A stretch of DNA of 38,537 bases. Origin: Rhodobacter sp. GTDB taxonomy: Bacteria; Pseudomonadota; Alphaproteobacteria; Rhodobacterales; Rhodobacteraceae. The position numbers were made by a program, and so were the translations under genes. The notes beneath the pieces were generated by a model that saw nothing but the letters and a program-made list of their open reading frames with translations, was not told where the DNA came from and did not search any database. This document shows, one piece after another, positions 7,303 to 16,322 of the stretch. Location: assembly GCA_027487395.1 (NCBI GenBank), contig JAIYDR010000031.1, forward strand, positions 1 through 38,537, read 5' to 3'. Each line of letters starts with the position of its first letter. Within the stretch, counting starts at the first letter, position 1.

Positions 7303-10031
7303 ACCGCCTCAGCCACCATGCTGTCGGCATCTTGCAAGAGTATGGCGCGGGTTTCGGACCAAAGGCGGTCCAGCCGTGCCAGATCAAGCTCGATCGCCGT
7401 CAGTTCTCGACGGTTCAAACGCTGTTGCAGACCGACCAGCGCGTCGCGCAGACCGACCGTGCCAAAGGTGCCGCCCGTCCCGGCCAATTGGTGACATTCC
7501 GCCGCGATGAGCGCTTCGCGCCCGTGAAGGGGGGCAGAGCGGATCAGAGCCAGCGTTGCATCACCATCGCTGATCAGACGCTTGACCAATCCCGCAGCGG
7601 CCATCGCGCCGATTTGCTGGCGCAGGTCGCACAATGCACGACGATCCACCACGCCGGCTTCGGCATCGGAAGGCGGAATTGTCATCGGCGCGAACGGCGA
7701 TGGCATCGTCGCCGGCAGCGCGGACAGCGCCGCCAAAAGGTCCTGCCGCCCGATGGGCTTGGTCAGGGTGTCATCAGTTCCCGCAGCACGGAACTGGGCC
7801 AATTCCTCGGGCAAGGCATGCGCGGTCAGGGCAAGTATCCGCGCCTGACGCGATGCACCTGATGCTCGGATACGCCGTGTCGCCTCGATCCCGTCCATGC
7901 GGGGCATCGAGATGTCCATCAAGATGACATCAAAGGCGCGCTCTGTCGCCAAGGCAACGCCTTCTTCACCATCAACGGCTTCGGTCACATAATGACCGGA
8001 CCCTTCCAGATAGCGTCGCAACAGGAAGCGGTTGATCTCATTGTCTTCAACCACCAGAACATGGCTGGGCGGCAAAGCGGTCCCGCCAGAAGGCAGCGGC
8101 GTTGGCGGATCCGGGACGATTTCTTCCTCGTCCGCGTCAACCAACATAGGCAAAGCGGCGGGGACCTGTTGCGGTCCGGCGTTGACCGCCATCGCGGCGG
8201 GCAAAGGCAGGCGCAGCCAGAACAGGCTGCCTTCACCCTCTTCGCTTTCCACACCAATCTCGCCGCCCATCGCCTCAACAAGACGACGCGCGATGCCAAG
8301 GCCAAGTCCAGTGCCGCTGGTGACGCGCTCATAACGAATATCCAGCGTGACGAAATCCTCAAAGATCGTGTCGATCTGATCTTCGCGGATGCCGATACCG
8401 GTGTCGATCACCCGAAGTTCCACCGCTCGTTTGCCCTGCAAGGCCTCAGACGGGGGCAAGGCTTCGGCTTCCACGGTGATCTGGCCATCGCGGGTGAATT
8501 TCACCGCATTTCCGACAAGGTTCAACAAAACCTGCCGCAGGCGCTGTGGATCACCCAAAACCATCCCCACCGGCCCGTTGAGCGAGGTGAGTGACATATG
8601 TGTTCCCGCAGCGGCGGCCAGACCCACCTGATTGGCAATGACTTCGGCGATCAGCCCCTCAAGGTCAAAGGATTGCACGGCCACTTTCATCGCCCCAGCC
8701 TCGGCGCGGCTGATATCAAGGACCGAGTTGACATGACCCAGCAGGATTTTGCCGGAATTCTCCATCGCGTTCAGAAGCTCACGCTGATCGGGGGTCAGCT
8801 GGCCTTCGGACAAAAGGGTCAATGACCCCAACAAACCATTCAGCGGCGTGCGCATCTCGTGGCTCATGACGGCGATGAAGCGCGCCTTGGTCTTTTCGCC
8901 AGCAAGGGCGCGGTCCAGCGCCTCTTTCAATTCGGCCTGTGCGCGCCGACGGTCAGAAATATCGCGCACAAAAGCCACGATCAGACGCGGATCATCGGGT
9001 TGGGTCACGGCGATGGACACTTCCGCCGGAAAAGCGCTGCCATCGGCACGACGGCCATCCACCTCGATGCGTAAAGGGCCGCGTCCGGCCAATGCGGTCT
9101 CCTCGAGGGCGGCGACAAGCATGCGGCGCTGACCCTTGCCACGCGGGGCGGCGAAGAAATGCGACAGCGCGTGCAGTCCCAGCGCCGTAGGCCGCGACAA
9201 GCCAAAGATGCTTTGCGCCGCCGGATTGAATTCCTGAATGATCCCGGCGCGATCTGTCACCACGATGGCATCGGCAGAGTTGTCTACGATGGTGGACAAT
9301 CGCCCCCCCGTTTCGCGCAGCGCATCGGCCTGAAGGGCGGCGGTGCGATAAAGCCGCGCCATCCCGACAGAGAATGTCACCAGCATCAGCATCAAAAGTG
9401 TCGTCACCGCCGCCAAACGCAGCAGTGTAGCCGAGATTTGGGCGCGTTCGGCGTCCGACCGGGCAGAAAACTCGGCCAAAGATTTCAGGGTAATCGACCG
9501 CGAGGCTTCGCGCAGCGTCGCTGCATCGGCTTGCAAGCGTGGCAGCGACGCCGCAAGCGAGGCGTTTCCGCCATCGATCACGGGAACCGTCGCGTCAAGA
9601 ATCCGCCGAATAACCTCGACGTCGTCTTGATATTCGGGCCTTTTCAACTGGTCGCCGTGGATGTCGCTGCTTTGCAACATTGCGATTCGGCTGAAATAGA
9701 CGTTAAACCACCGTCGGATCTCATCCAACACGGCAGGATCAGACGAAGAGTCTTTTCCATCCATCAGCAGTGCCGCCGCAACCGCCTGTTGCAGGCGCAG
9801 TGCCTCTACCTCGGTCTGCATGACATTCCATTGCAGGTTGTCGGAATTGGCCGCCTCAAGCGCACCAAGGCGGTTGCGGACATCCGACACCAGCATGGCA
9901 ATCGAGACGATGCAGAAAACGATGGCAAGGGCGATCGGTCCACGCCGCAAAAGTCGCGACTTATGGGGTCTGTCGAACCATTCCGGTGGTCTGATCCACG
10001 CCGTCACGGTGTCACCCTGCGTCCAATGCAA
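7299..10031 (-). CDS. Hybrid sensor histidine kinase (TM-PAS-HisKA-HATPase-REC-Hpt)
   Basis: MSHEMRTPLNGLLG H-box; N-box LLNLVGNAVKFT; GTGLGLGIARRLVEAMGG; receiver HVLVVEDNEINRFLL...VILMDISMPRMDG...LTKPIG; Hpt-like ECHQLAGTGGTFG. Confidence 0.92.
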   Translation of the reverse strand: MHWTQGDTVTAWIRPPEWFDRPHKSRLLRRGPIALAIVFCIVSIAMLVSDVRNRLGALEAANSDNLQWNVMQTEVEALRLQQAVAAALLMDGKDSSSDPAVLDEIRRWFNVYFSRIAMLQSSDIHGDQLKRPEYQDDVEVIRRILDATVPVIDGGNASLAASLPRLQADAATLREASRSITLKSLAEFSARSDAERAQISATLLRLAAVTTLLMLMLVTFSVGMARLYRTAALQADALRETGGRLSTIVDNSADAIVVTDRAGIIQEFNPAAQSIFGLSRPTALGLHALSHFFAAPRGKGQRRMLVAALEETALAGRGPLRIEVDGRRADGSAFPAEVSIAVTQPDDPRLIVAFVRDISDRRRAQAELKEALDRALAGEKTKARFIAVMSHEMRTPLNGLLGSLTLLSEGQLTPDQRELLNAMENSGKILLGHVNSVLDISRAEAGAMKVAVQSFDLEGLIAEVIANQVGLAAAAGTHMSLTSLNGPVGMVLGDPQRLRQVLLNLVGNAVKFTRDGQITVEAEALPPSEALQGKRAVELRVIDTGIGIREDQIDTIFEDFVTLDIRYERVTSGTGLGLGIARRLVEAMGGEIGVESEEGEGSLFWLRLPLPAAMAVNAGPQQVPAALPMLVDADEEEIVPDPPTPLPSGGTALPPSHVLVVEDNEINRFLLRRYLEGSGHYVTEAVDGEEGVALATERAFDVILMDISMPRMDGIEATRRIRASGASRQARILALTAHALPEELAQFRAAGTDDTLTKPIGRQDLLAALSALPATMPSPFAPMTIPPSDAEAGVVDRRALCDLRQQIGAMAAAGLVKRLISDGDATLALIRSAPLHGREALIAAECHQLAGTGGTFGTVGLRDALVGLQQRLNRRELTAIELDLARLDRLWSETRAILLQDADSMVAEAV

Positions 10032-10152
10032 TCATTCCTTTCCAAGGCTAGCCCAGAAGGCTCTTGCGTTCCAGATAGAAACCAACCCGTATAGGGGGGC
10101 GGCAGTCGGCGGGGTGTGCTATGGAGTGGACTGTGCTGAGGGTTTTGACCCG

Positions 10153-10764
10153 ATGAAGATCTTACTGGCTGATGACCATGATCTGGTGCGCGAAACGCTG
10201 GCCGCGTTTCTGCTTGCCGAAGGTTTGGGCGAAGTCTACTCGGCCCGCACCTTTGATGAGGCGCTTGCCCTGCTCAATCAGCGATTTGACCTGATTTTGC
10301 TCGATTACAACATGCCCGGTATGAACGGCTTTGAAGGTCTGGCCCGCGCCAAGGCAATCGCGGTTGGTACGCCGGTTGCCATCATTTCGGGCACCACCCA
10401 GCGTGAATTGGCCGAAGCCGCCTTGCGCGAAGGTGCTGCGGGCTTCGTGCCAAAGACACTGGCCGCACGGTCGATGGTGGCGGCGGTGCAGATCATGGCC
10501 TCGGGCGAGGTGTTCGCGCCGATTTCATTGTTGCAGGACGAGGATCCGCCCGAAGGCGCTTTGGCCACGCTGACGCGGCGTGAGACGGATGTGCTGCGCG
10601 GCATTTGCGAGGGCAAGTCTAACAAGGAAATCGCCCGCGACCTTGAACTGCAAGAGGTCACGGTCAAGCTGCACGTCAAGACCCTTTCGCGAAAACTGGG
10701 TGCCAAGAACCGCACCCATGCCGCGATGATCGCGCGGGACGGCGGCAAGGGCGGGGCCGGCTGA
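10153..10764 (+). CDS. Response regulator, NarL/LuxR family (REC + HTH)
   Basis: MKILLADDHDLVRETLAAFLL...LILLDYNMPGMNG... and LTRRETDVLRGICEGKSNKEIARDLELQEVTVKLHVKTLSRKLGAKNRTHA; start refined from the 9820 ORF. Confidence 0.92.
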   Translation: MKILLADDHDLVRETLAAFLLAEGLGEVYSARTFDEALALLNQRFDLILLDYNMPGMNGFEGLARAKAIAVGTPVAIISGTTQRELAEAALREGAAGFVPKTLAARSMVAAVQIMASGEVFAPISLLQDEDPPEGALATLTRRETDVLRGICEGKSNKEIARDLELQEVTVKLHVKTLSRKLGAKNRTHAAMIARDGGKGGAG

Positions 10765-10777
10765 CCGCCTTTCGTCC

Positions 10778-12172
10778 TCAGACCGTGTAAAGATACAGGT
10801 CGTAATCCACATCCGACACGGTGCGCATCACGCGTGCATACTCTGCCGCCTTGATCGCAGTGAACGTGCGGTGCATGTCTGCGCCAAGCGCCTCCCTCAG
10901 AAACTCTGACCGCGTCGCAGCGTCGATGGCCATGCGCCAATCGACCGGGATTGGTGGGGCGTCTTGGCCACCCTCATAACCGTTGCCCTTGGTTTCCGGG
11001 CCGGGGTCTATCTTGTGCTTCATGCCTTGGCGCACACCGGCCAGCACGGTGGCCGCCACAAGATAGGGGTTGGCATCCACCCCCGCCGGGCGATGCTCGA
11101 TCCGCCGCGCCTTGATGTCGCCCGCCGGAATCCGCAAGGCGACCGAACGGTTGTTCACCCCCCATGTCGGACTGACCGGGGCGTAAGACTGGCTGGCAAA
11201 GCGCCGCCACGAGTTGGCATGCGGCGCAAAAACCAGCATCGATTCGCCCATCGTGGCGCGCAGGCCGCCAAGGGCGTGCAGGATGGTGGGGGACCATTGA
11301 CCCTCAACCGCCTCGATGAACACGTTCTTGCCTGCCGCATCACAGAGCGACACATGGAAGTGCATCCCCGATCCGGCGTATTTCTCAACGGGTTTGGCCA
11401 TGAAACAGGCCGTCACGCCATGCAGCCGCGCCTGCATCCGCACGATCCGCTTGAGCCGCATCAGATCATCGGCGGCCTGCATCACGTCGGTTCGGTAATG
11501 CAGCGTCAGTTCATACTGTCCCGGCGCATATTCTGAAATCATCGTCTCTGCCGTGATCCCGGCCTTTCCGGCGGCAGCATAGATGTCAGAGAACAGCGGC
11601 AACATCCCGTGCAGGTGATCGACGCTATAGACCTCGGTCTTGTGACTGCCCCGCCCGTCCAGCACATCGCGGGCAGGCTGCACCTTGCCATCTGGTCCAC
11701 GGTCATTGGCCAGCAGGAAGAACTCCAACTCAAAGGCACCCGCAGGATACAGCCCCTCGGCCGCCAGCGCATCGACTTGGGCTTGCAGCGCGTGGCGGGG
11801 GTCCGAGGTCATCTTGTGGCCGTCAAGGTCATACATCGACATGAACACCTCACCCCGTGGTGGGGTGGTGCCATGCAGAGGAACCAGCGAACCGGGAATG
11901 GGCCAAGCGCGCAGATCACCATCGCCTTGATCCCAGATCAGGCCGGTTTCATGCACATCCTCGCCGCAGATATCCAGACCAAGGATCGAGATCGGCAAAT
12001 GCCGCCCATTCTTGAAAAAGGGCAAAAGCTCATGCCTGCGGATGATCTTGCCGCGTCCAATTCCGTTCGCATCGTGCAAGACGATGTCAAAGGCCTCAAT
12101 CTCTGGATGGGCGGCAAGGAAGGCCTCGGCCTCGGCGACGGTGGAACCCGAGGGGCTGCGTTGATCGGTCAT
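10778..12172 (-). CDS. Glutamine synthetase family protein (PuuA/gamma-glutamyl-amine synthetase-like)
   Basis: FELEFFLL, GSGMHFHVSL, NRSVALRIP and C-terminal DVDYDLYLYTV motifs. Confidence 0.85.
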   Translation of the reverse strand: MTDQRSPSGSTVAEAEAFLAAHPEIEAFDIVLHDANGIGRGKIIRRHELLPFFKNGRHLPISILGLDICGEDVHETGLIWDQGDGDLRAWPIPGSLVPLHGTTPPRGEVFMSMYDLDGHKMTSDPRHALQAQVDALAAEGLYPAGAFELEFFLLANDRGPDGKVQPARDVLDGRGSHKTEVYSVDHLHGMLPLFSDIYAAAGKAGITAETMISEYAPGQYELTLHYRTDVMQAADDLMRLKRIVRMQARLHGVTACFMAKPVEKYAGSGMHFHVSLCDAAGKNVFIEAVEGQWSPTILHALGGLRATMGESMLVFAPHANSWRRFASQSYAPVSPTWGVNNRSVALRIPAGDIKARRIEHRPAGVDANPYLVAATVLAGVRQGMKHKIDPGPETKGNGYEGGQDAPPIPVDWRMAIDAATRSEFLREALGADMHRTFTAIKAAEYARVMRTVSDVDYDLYLYTV

Positions 12173-12179
12173 GGCACTC

Positions 12180-13547
12180 TCAGGCGAAAAGTTCGGTCAG
12201 CACACCATCAAAGGCGGCGATGAGGCGGTCGATCTGGGCGGTCTTGGTGACGGGACTGACCAGCATCATGTTATGAAAGGGTGCAATCAGGCAGCCCCGG
12301 TTCAACAGCGCGGTATGCAATGCAGCTTCGACCTGCGGCTGATGCGCATGGGCGGCCTCGGCACCGTTGTGCAAGGGTCCGGGGGCGCAGATGAATTCCA
12401 CCCGCGCGCCGACCCGCACCACATGCCACGGGGCCTTGTGGCGAGTGATGGATTTGGCCAAACCCTTGGCCAGACGCGCGGCGCCCTTTTCCATCTTGGC
12501 GTAGTTTTCTGCTGTCATCACCTCAGCCAGCGTCGCGCGCAGGCAGGCGAATTGCATCGGGTTGGCGGAAAGCGTGGTGCCCATGCCGGAATGGCCCCCG
12601 TCGCGCGTGGCGTCGTAGCGGTTGAAGGCCTCCGCCACTGCGGGCCGCAAGCCCCAGACGGCCGTGGGCATTCCGCCCGCCACACATTTGCCGACGACAA
12701 AGATATCCGGATCCAGCCCATGCACCCCAGTGTAACCGCCGAGGCCGGTGGACAGGGTGTGGGTCTCATCGATGATCAACAGTGTCCCGTAGCGGCGGGT
12801 CAACGCGCGCAACCCGTCAAGGAACCCCGGCGCAGGCAGGACCATGCAGGAGTTGGTCATCACGGGTTCGGTCAGGATCGCGGCAACCTCACCGGTCTTG
12901 AGAAGCGTTTTGACGGCTGCAAGGTCGTTGAATTCGCAAACCGTCGCAGCGCGGGTCAGGTCTTGCACCTGCCCCACAAGGCCCGCGCGGTTGGCGGGGA
13001 CACCGTCGCGCAGTTCGACCATCGTGTCATCCAGCGTGCCATGATAGCAGCCGTTGAACACCAGCACCTTCGGCCGCCCTGTCACCGCCCGCGCCACGCG
13101 CAGGGCAAAACGGTTGGCATCGGTGGCCGTCGTCGCAATCTGCCAGCGGAAATCGCCAAAGCGATCTGTCAGCAGACGGCCAGCCTCCAAGGCCGCAGGC
13201 GTCGGCAGCATATAGGTCAACCCGCGCCCGCTCTGTTCTTTGATCGCTTTCGCCACCGGGGCAGGGGAATGACCGAACATCGACCCGGTATCGCCAAGGC
13301 AAAAATCGTCAATCGTGTGGCCGTCGATGTCGGTGATCGTTGCGCCCTTGGCCTTTTTGACCAAAGGCAAATGCGGCATTGGCCAATCGCGCATCCAATG
13401 CATCGGCACGCCGTTCAGGAAATGCCCTGCCCCCGCCTGCAAGGCCGCCAGCGCCTTGGGCCGGGTTTCGGCAAAACGCGCGGCCTCTCGTGCCGCGACG
13501 GCTTCAAGACGGTGGCGCGGCACGCCTGCGATCATGTCTGTGGTCAT
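12180..13547 (-). CDS. Class-III PLP aminotransferase (glutamate-1-semialdehyde aminomutase-like)
   Basis: LGDTGSMFGHSPAPVAKAI, FNGCYHGTLDD, LLIIDETHTLSTG, FVVGKCVAGGMPTAVWG (PLP lysine region). Confidence 0.87.
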   Translation of the reverse strand: MTTDMIAGVPRHRLEAVAAREAARFAETRPKALAALQAGAGHFLNGVPMHWMRDWPMPHLPLVKKAKGATITDIDGHTIDDFCLGDTGSMFGHSPAPVAKAIKEQSGRGLTYMLPTPAALEAGRLLTDRFGDFRWQIATTATDANRFALRVARAVTGRPKVLVFNGCYHGTLDDTMVELRDGVPANRAGLVGQVQDLTRAATVCEFNDLAAVKTLLKTGEVAAILTEPVMTNSCMVLPAPGFLDGLRALTRRYGTLLIIDETHTLSTGLGGYTGVHGLDPDIFVVGKCVAGGMPTAVWGLRPAVAEAFNRYDATRDGGHSGMGTTLSANPMQFACLRATLAEVMTAENYAKMEKGAARLAKGLAKSITRHKAPWHVVRVGARVEFICAPGPLHNGAEAAHAHQPQVEAALHTALLNRGCLIAPFHNMMLVSPVTKTAQIDRLIAAFDGVLTELFA

Positions 13548-13619
13548 CTTGCAACGGTCCCTGACGGTCGATCCCGTTATCGCGCGGAATTTGATCAAAT
13601 GCAACGCGGCAGGCGAGAC

Positions 13620-14390
13620 TCACATCACGGCGCGGCGGATCAGGTTCAGCCCCATCACCACCAGCACGACCTGCGCCCACCAGCGAAACCGCGCCGGGTC
13701 CAGCCGATCCTGCGCCCAATAACCCACCTGCATGCCGATTTGTGCCGGGATCGTCAGCAAGCAGGAAAAGGCAAAGGTCCAGACCGTCACCACCCCGGTT
13801 TGCATATGCACCACCAGCAGCATCAACGCACCGACCAGGAAAGACACCCCCAGTGCGCGGACGGTTTCCACCTTTCCTGTCCCCGTAGACAGCAGGAACA
13901 CCAGCATCGGCGGTCCCCAGACGCCAGAAAACCCACCGTAAAGCCCACCAATCGCGCCTAAGGTCAGTTCAGCGGCGGGGCGATGCTCCACCCGAAAGGT
14001 CAGACTGCGCCCGGCCAGTTGCAGCGCGGCATAGGCGGTGATCGGCACCCCCAGCGCCAGAAACAACACCTCGACCGGCAAGAACCGCATCCCGAACCCC
14101 GACAGCGCGATGCCAACGATCATTGCGCGCAGGAACAGGCGATAGTCCTTGGCGCTTTGCACGGCGGGCCTGATTCCTTGGCGCAAGGCTTGCGACAGGT
14201 TCGTGACCAGCGTCGGCACGATCAGCCCCGCCAAGGCAAGTTCCGGCGGCATGAACGAAGACAACGCCGAAATCATGATCATCGGCATGGCAAAACCCAC
14301 CACACCTTTGACAAAGCCCGCGCACAACGCCACCGCCATCGCCGCCGCAAAGGCCCAGAGCGTCAAGCCCAAACCGAAAATCTCCATCAT
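13620..14390 (-). CDS. Sulfite exporter TauE/SafE family permease
   Basis: Multi-TM protein with TauE-like repeats (GFVKGVVGFAMPMIMISALS; LGAIGGLYGGFSGVWGPPMLVFLL). Confidence 0.82.
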   Translation of the reverse strand: MMEIFGLGLTLWAFAAAMAVALCAGFVKGVVGFAMPMIMISALSSFMPPELALAGLIVPTLVTNLSQALRQGIRPAVQSAKDYRLFLRAMIVGIALSGFGMRFLPVEVLFLALGVPITAYAALQLAGRSLTFRVEHRPAAELTLGAIGGLYGGFSGVWGPPMLVFLLSTGTGKVETVRALGVSFLVGALMLLVVHMQTGVVTVWTFAFSCLLTIPAQIGMQVGYWAQDRLDPARFRWWAQVVLVVMGLNLIRRAVM

Positions 14391-14585
14391 TCCCCCGCCC
14401 ATCAGTGGCACAGAGTGGAACGTGAGACGGCGCGCGGCAAGGGAGCCAACCTGCGCGGCACAGGAAAACGGTTGCGACACTTTCGTTCATCTGAAAACAT
14501 CTTTTTGAAATCTTCTTGCCCAACCGCCAAAACCGCTCTAGGTCTTTCGCAGTCGCAGAAACGATTCCGACCCGAGGGACAAACC

Positions 14586-16253
14586 ATGCCGCATGATGGC
14601 CAAACGATGACCCAGACGCCGCTTTTGGCCGATCTTCTGTCCCTTACTGCCGCGGCCTTGCCAGAGGTTGAGGCGATCTTTGTCGACGCGCGCGAAACGC
14701 TGCGCTCCATGGTCACCATCGCGGGCAAAGTCTCGGCCCCCGCGCTTGAGGAACACCAATTTGCTGCCCATGCACTGGCATGGTTGGCCACCTATACCGA
14801 ATCCCTACGCCAACTTCAGGCATGGGCAGTTCGGATCGATGCCGAAAGCAAGTTCGGTGAGATGGAGGCGTTGATCCTCCAGATTGGTTTTGGCGAATAC
14901 CTCAGCCAAATCCATGGCGGTATTCCGATGAGTCAGGGTGAAATCGCGCGGCTGCAGGACCTGCGCGTGACACCCGGCCAGCCGGGGGCGGCAGCGGTGA
15001 CCCTTATGGCCCAAGGGAACACCGCCGCCGCCCGTTCGCGGATGGTGGAATTGATGCGCGAAAACCATGGCCGCGCCACCTTTGGTGCGACCGGCCTTGA
15101 TGATGAACTTGAGATGATCCGCGACCAGTTCCGCCGCTTTGCCGACGAACAGGTCGCCCCGCACGCCCATGGCTGGCACCTGAAGGATGAGTTGATCCCG
15201 ATGGAGATCATCGACCAACTTGCCGAGATGGGCGTTTTTGGCCTGACCATTCCCGAAGACTTCGGCGGCTTGGGCCTGTCCAAAGCCTCGATGGTCGTGG
15301 TGTCGGAAGAACTGTCGCGCGGTTACATTGGGGTGGGCTCTTTGGCGACCCGGACCGAGATTGCGGCGGAACTGATCCTGTGTGGCGGCACACCAGCGCA
15401 AAAGGCACATTGGCTGCCGAAACTCGCCAGCGGGGAAATCCTGCCGACGGCGGTCTTTACCGAACCCAATACCGGGTCTGACCTTGGCAGCCTGCGCACC
15501 CGTGCGCGGCGCGATGGCGAGGATTGGACTGTAAGCGGCAACAAAACATGGATCACCCACGCCGCCCGCACCCATGTGATGACGGTTCTGGCACGGACCA
15601 TCGAAGGCACCACCGATTATCGCGGCCTGTCGATGTTTCTGGCCGAAAAGACCCCCGGCACTGATGAGACCCCCTTTGTCGATCCCGGCCTGTCGGGTGG
15701 CGAGATCGAGGTTCTGGGCTATCGCGGCATGAAGGAATACACCGTCAATTTTGACGATTTCCGGGTCAAGGGTGAGAACCTTTTGGGTGGTGTCGAAGGT
15801 CAGGGTTTCAAGCAGTTGATGCAGACCTTTGAATCCGCCCGCATCCAGACCGGCGCGCGCGCCATCGGCGTGGCACAGGCCGCGCTGGATGTGGCGATGA
15901 AATATGCCGAAGACCGCAAGCAATTCGGCAAACCGCTGATCGCCTTCCCGCGCATCTCGGGCAAGCTCGCGATGATGGCCGTGGAAATCATGATCGCGCG
16001 TCAATTGACCTACTTCAGCGCCTGGCAAAAGGACAACGACAAGCGCTGCGATCTTGAGGCCGGGATGGCCAAGCTTCTGGGTGCACGCGTGGCATGGTCC
16101 TGTGCCGACAACGGCTTGCAGGTGCATGGCGGCAACGGCTTTGCGCTGGAATACCAGATTAGCCGCATCCTGTGCGATGCCCGCATTCTGAACATCTTCG
16201 AAGGGGCGGCCGAGATTCAGGCGCAGGTGATCGCGCGCCGGCTCTTGGACTGA
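14586..16253 (+). CDS. mcd: (2S)-methylsuccinyl-CoA dehydrogenase (acyl-CoA dehydrogenase superfamily with N-terminal extension)
   Basis: Acyl-CoA dehydrogenase fold with ~180-residue N-terminal extension (TPLLADLLSLTAAALPEVEAIFVDAR...), TEPNTGSDLGSLRTRA, QVHGGNGFALEYQISRILCDARILNIFEGAAEIQ; start refined from the 13983 ORF. Confidence 0.82.
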   Translation: MPHDGQTMTQTPLLADLLSLTAAALPEVEAIFVDARETLRSMVTIAGKVSAPALEEHQFAAHALAWLATYTESLRQLQAWAVRIDAESKFGEMEALILQIGFGEYLSQIHGGIPMSQGEIARLQDLRVTPGQPGAAAVTLMAQGNTAAARSRMVELMRENHGRATFGATGLDDELEMIRDQFRRFADEQVAPHAHGWHLKDELIPMEIIDQLAEMGVFGLTIPEDFGGLGLSKASMVVVSEELSRGYIGVGSLATRTEIAAELILCGGTPAQKAHWLPKLASGEILPTAVFTEPNTGSDLGSLRTRARRDGEDWTVSGNKTWITHAARTHVMTVLARTIEGTTDYRGLSMFLAEKTPGTDETPFVDPGLSGGEIEVLGYRGMKEYTVNFDDFRVKGENLLGGVEGQGFKQLMQTFESARIQTGARAIGVAQAALDVAMKYAEDRKQFGKPLIAFPRISGKLAMMAVEIMIARQLTYFSAWQKDNDKRCDLEAGMAKLLGARVAWSCADNGLQVHGGNGFALEYQISRILCDARILNIFEGAAEIQAQVIARRLLD

Positions 16254-16276
16254 CACAAATCATCGCTATGTTGCGG

Positions 16277-16304
16277 GGGCGGCGTGGTCTTGCGCCGCCC
16301 TTTG
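16277..16304 (+). terminator. Rho-independent terminator downstream of mcd
   Basis: Perfect 8-bp stem GGGCGGCG-tggtcttg-CGCCGCCC followed by TTTGCATTTT. Confidence 0.75.
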
Positions 16305-16322
16305 CATTTTGGGGTGCCTGCG

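Noticed and set aside
9159-10094. 311-aa + ORF antisense to the hybrid kinase N-terminus
   Set aside because: Shadow ORF; no homology pattern, and the kinase frame is convincing.
12381-12392. gggtccgggggc string resembling the palindromic repeat
   Set aside because: Lies inside the aminotransferase coding sequence without the complementary arm.
12171-13961. 596-aa + ORF antisense to aminotransferase and TauE genes
   Set aside because: Shadow ORF opposite two recognisable genes; His/Gln/Arg-rich with no motif.
13983-14585. N-terminal 201-residue extension of the mcd ORF
   Set aside because: Overlaps the TauE gene antisense and is composed of His/Arg/Gln-rich residues; the real start is likely ATG at 14586.
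14805-16256. 483-aa - ORF antisense to mcd
   Set aside because: Shadow ORF; the - frame has no recognisable domain and the + frame is a full acyl-CoA dehydrogenase.
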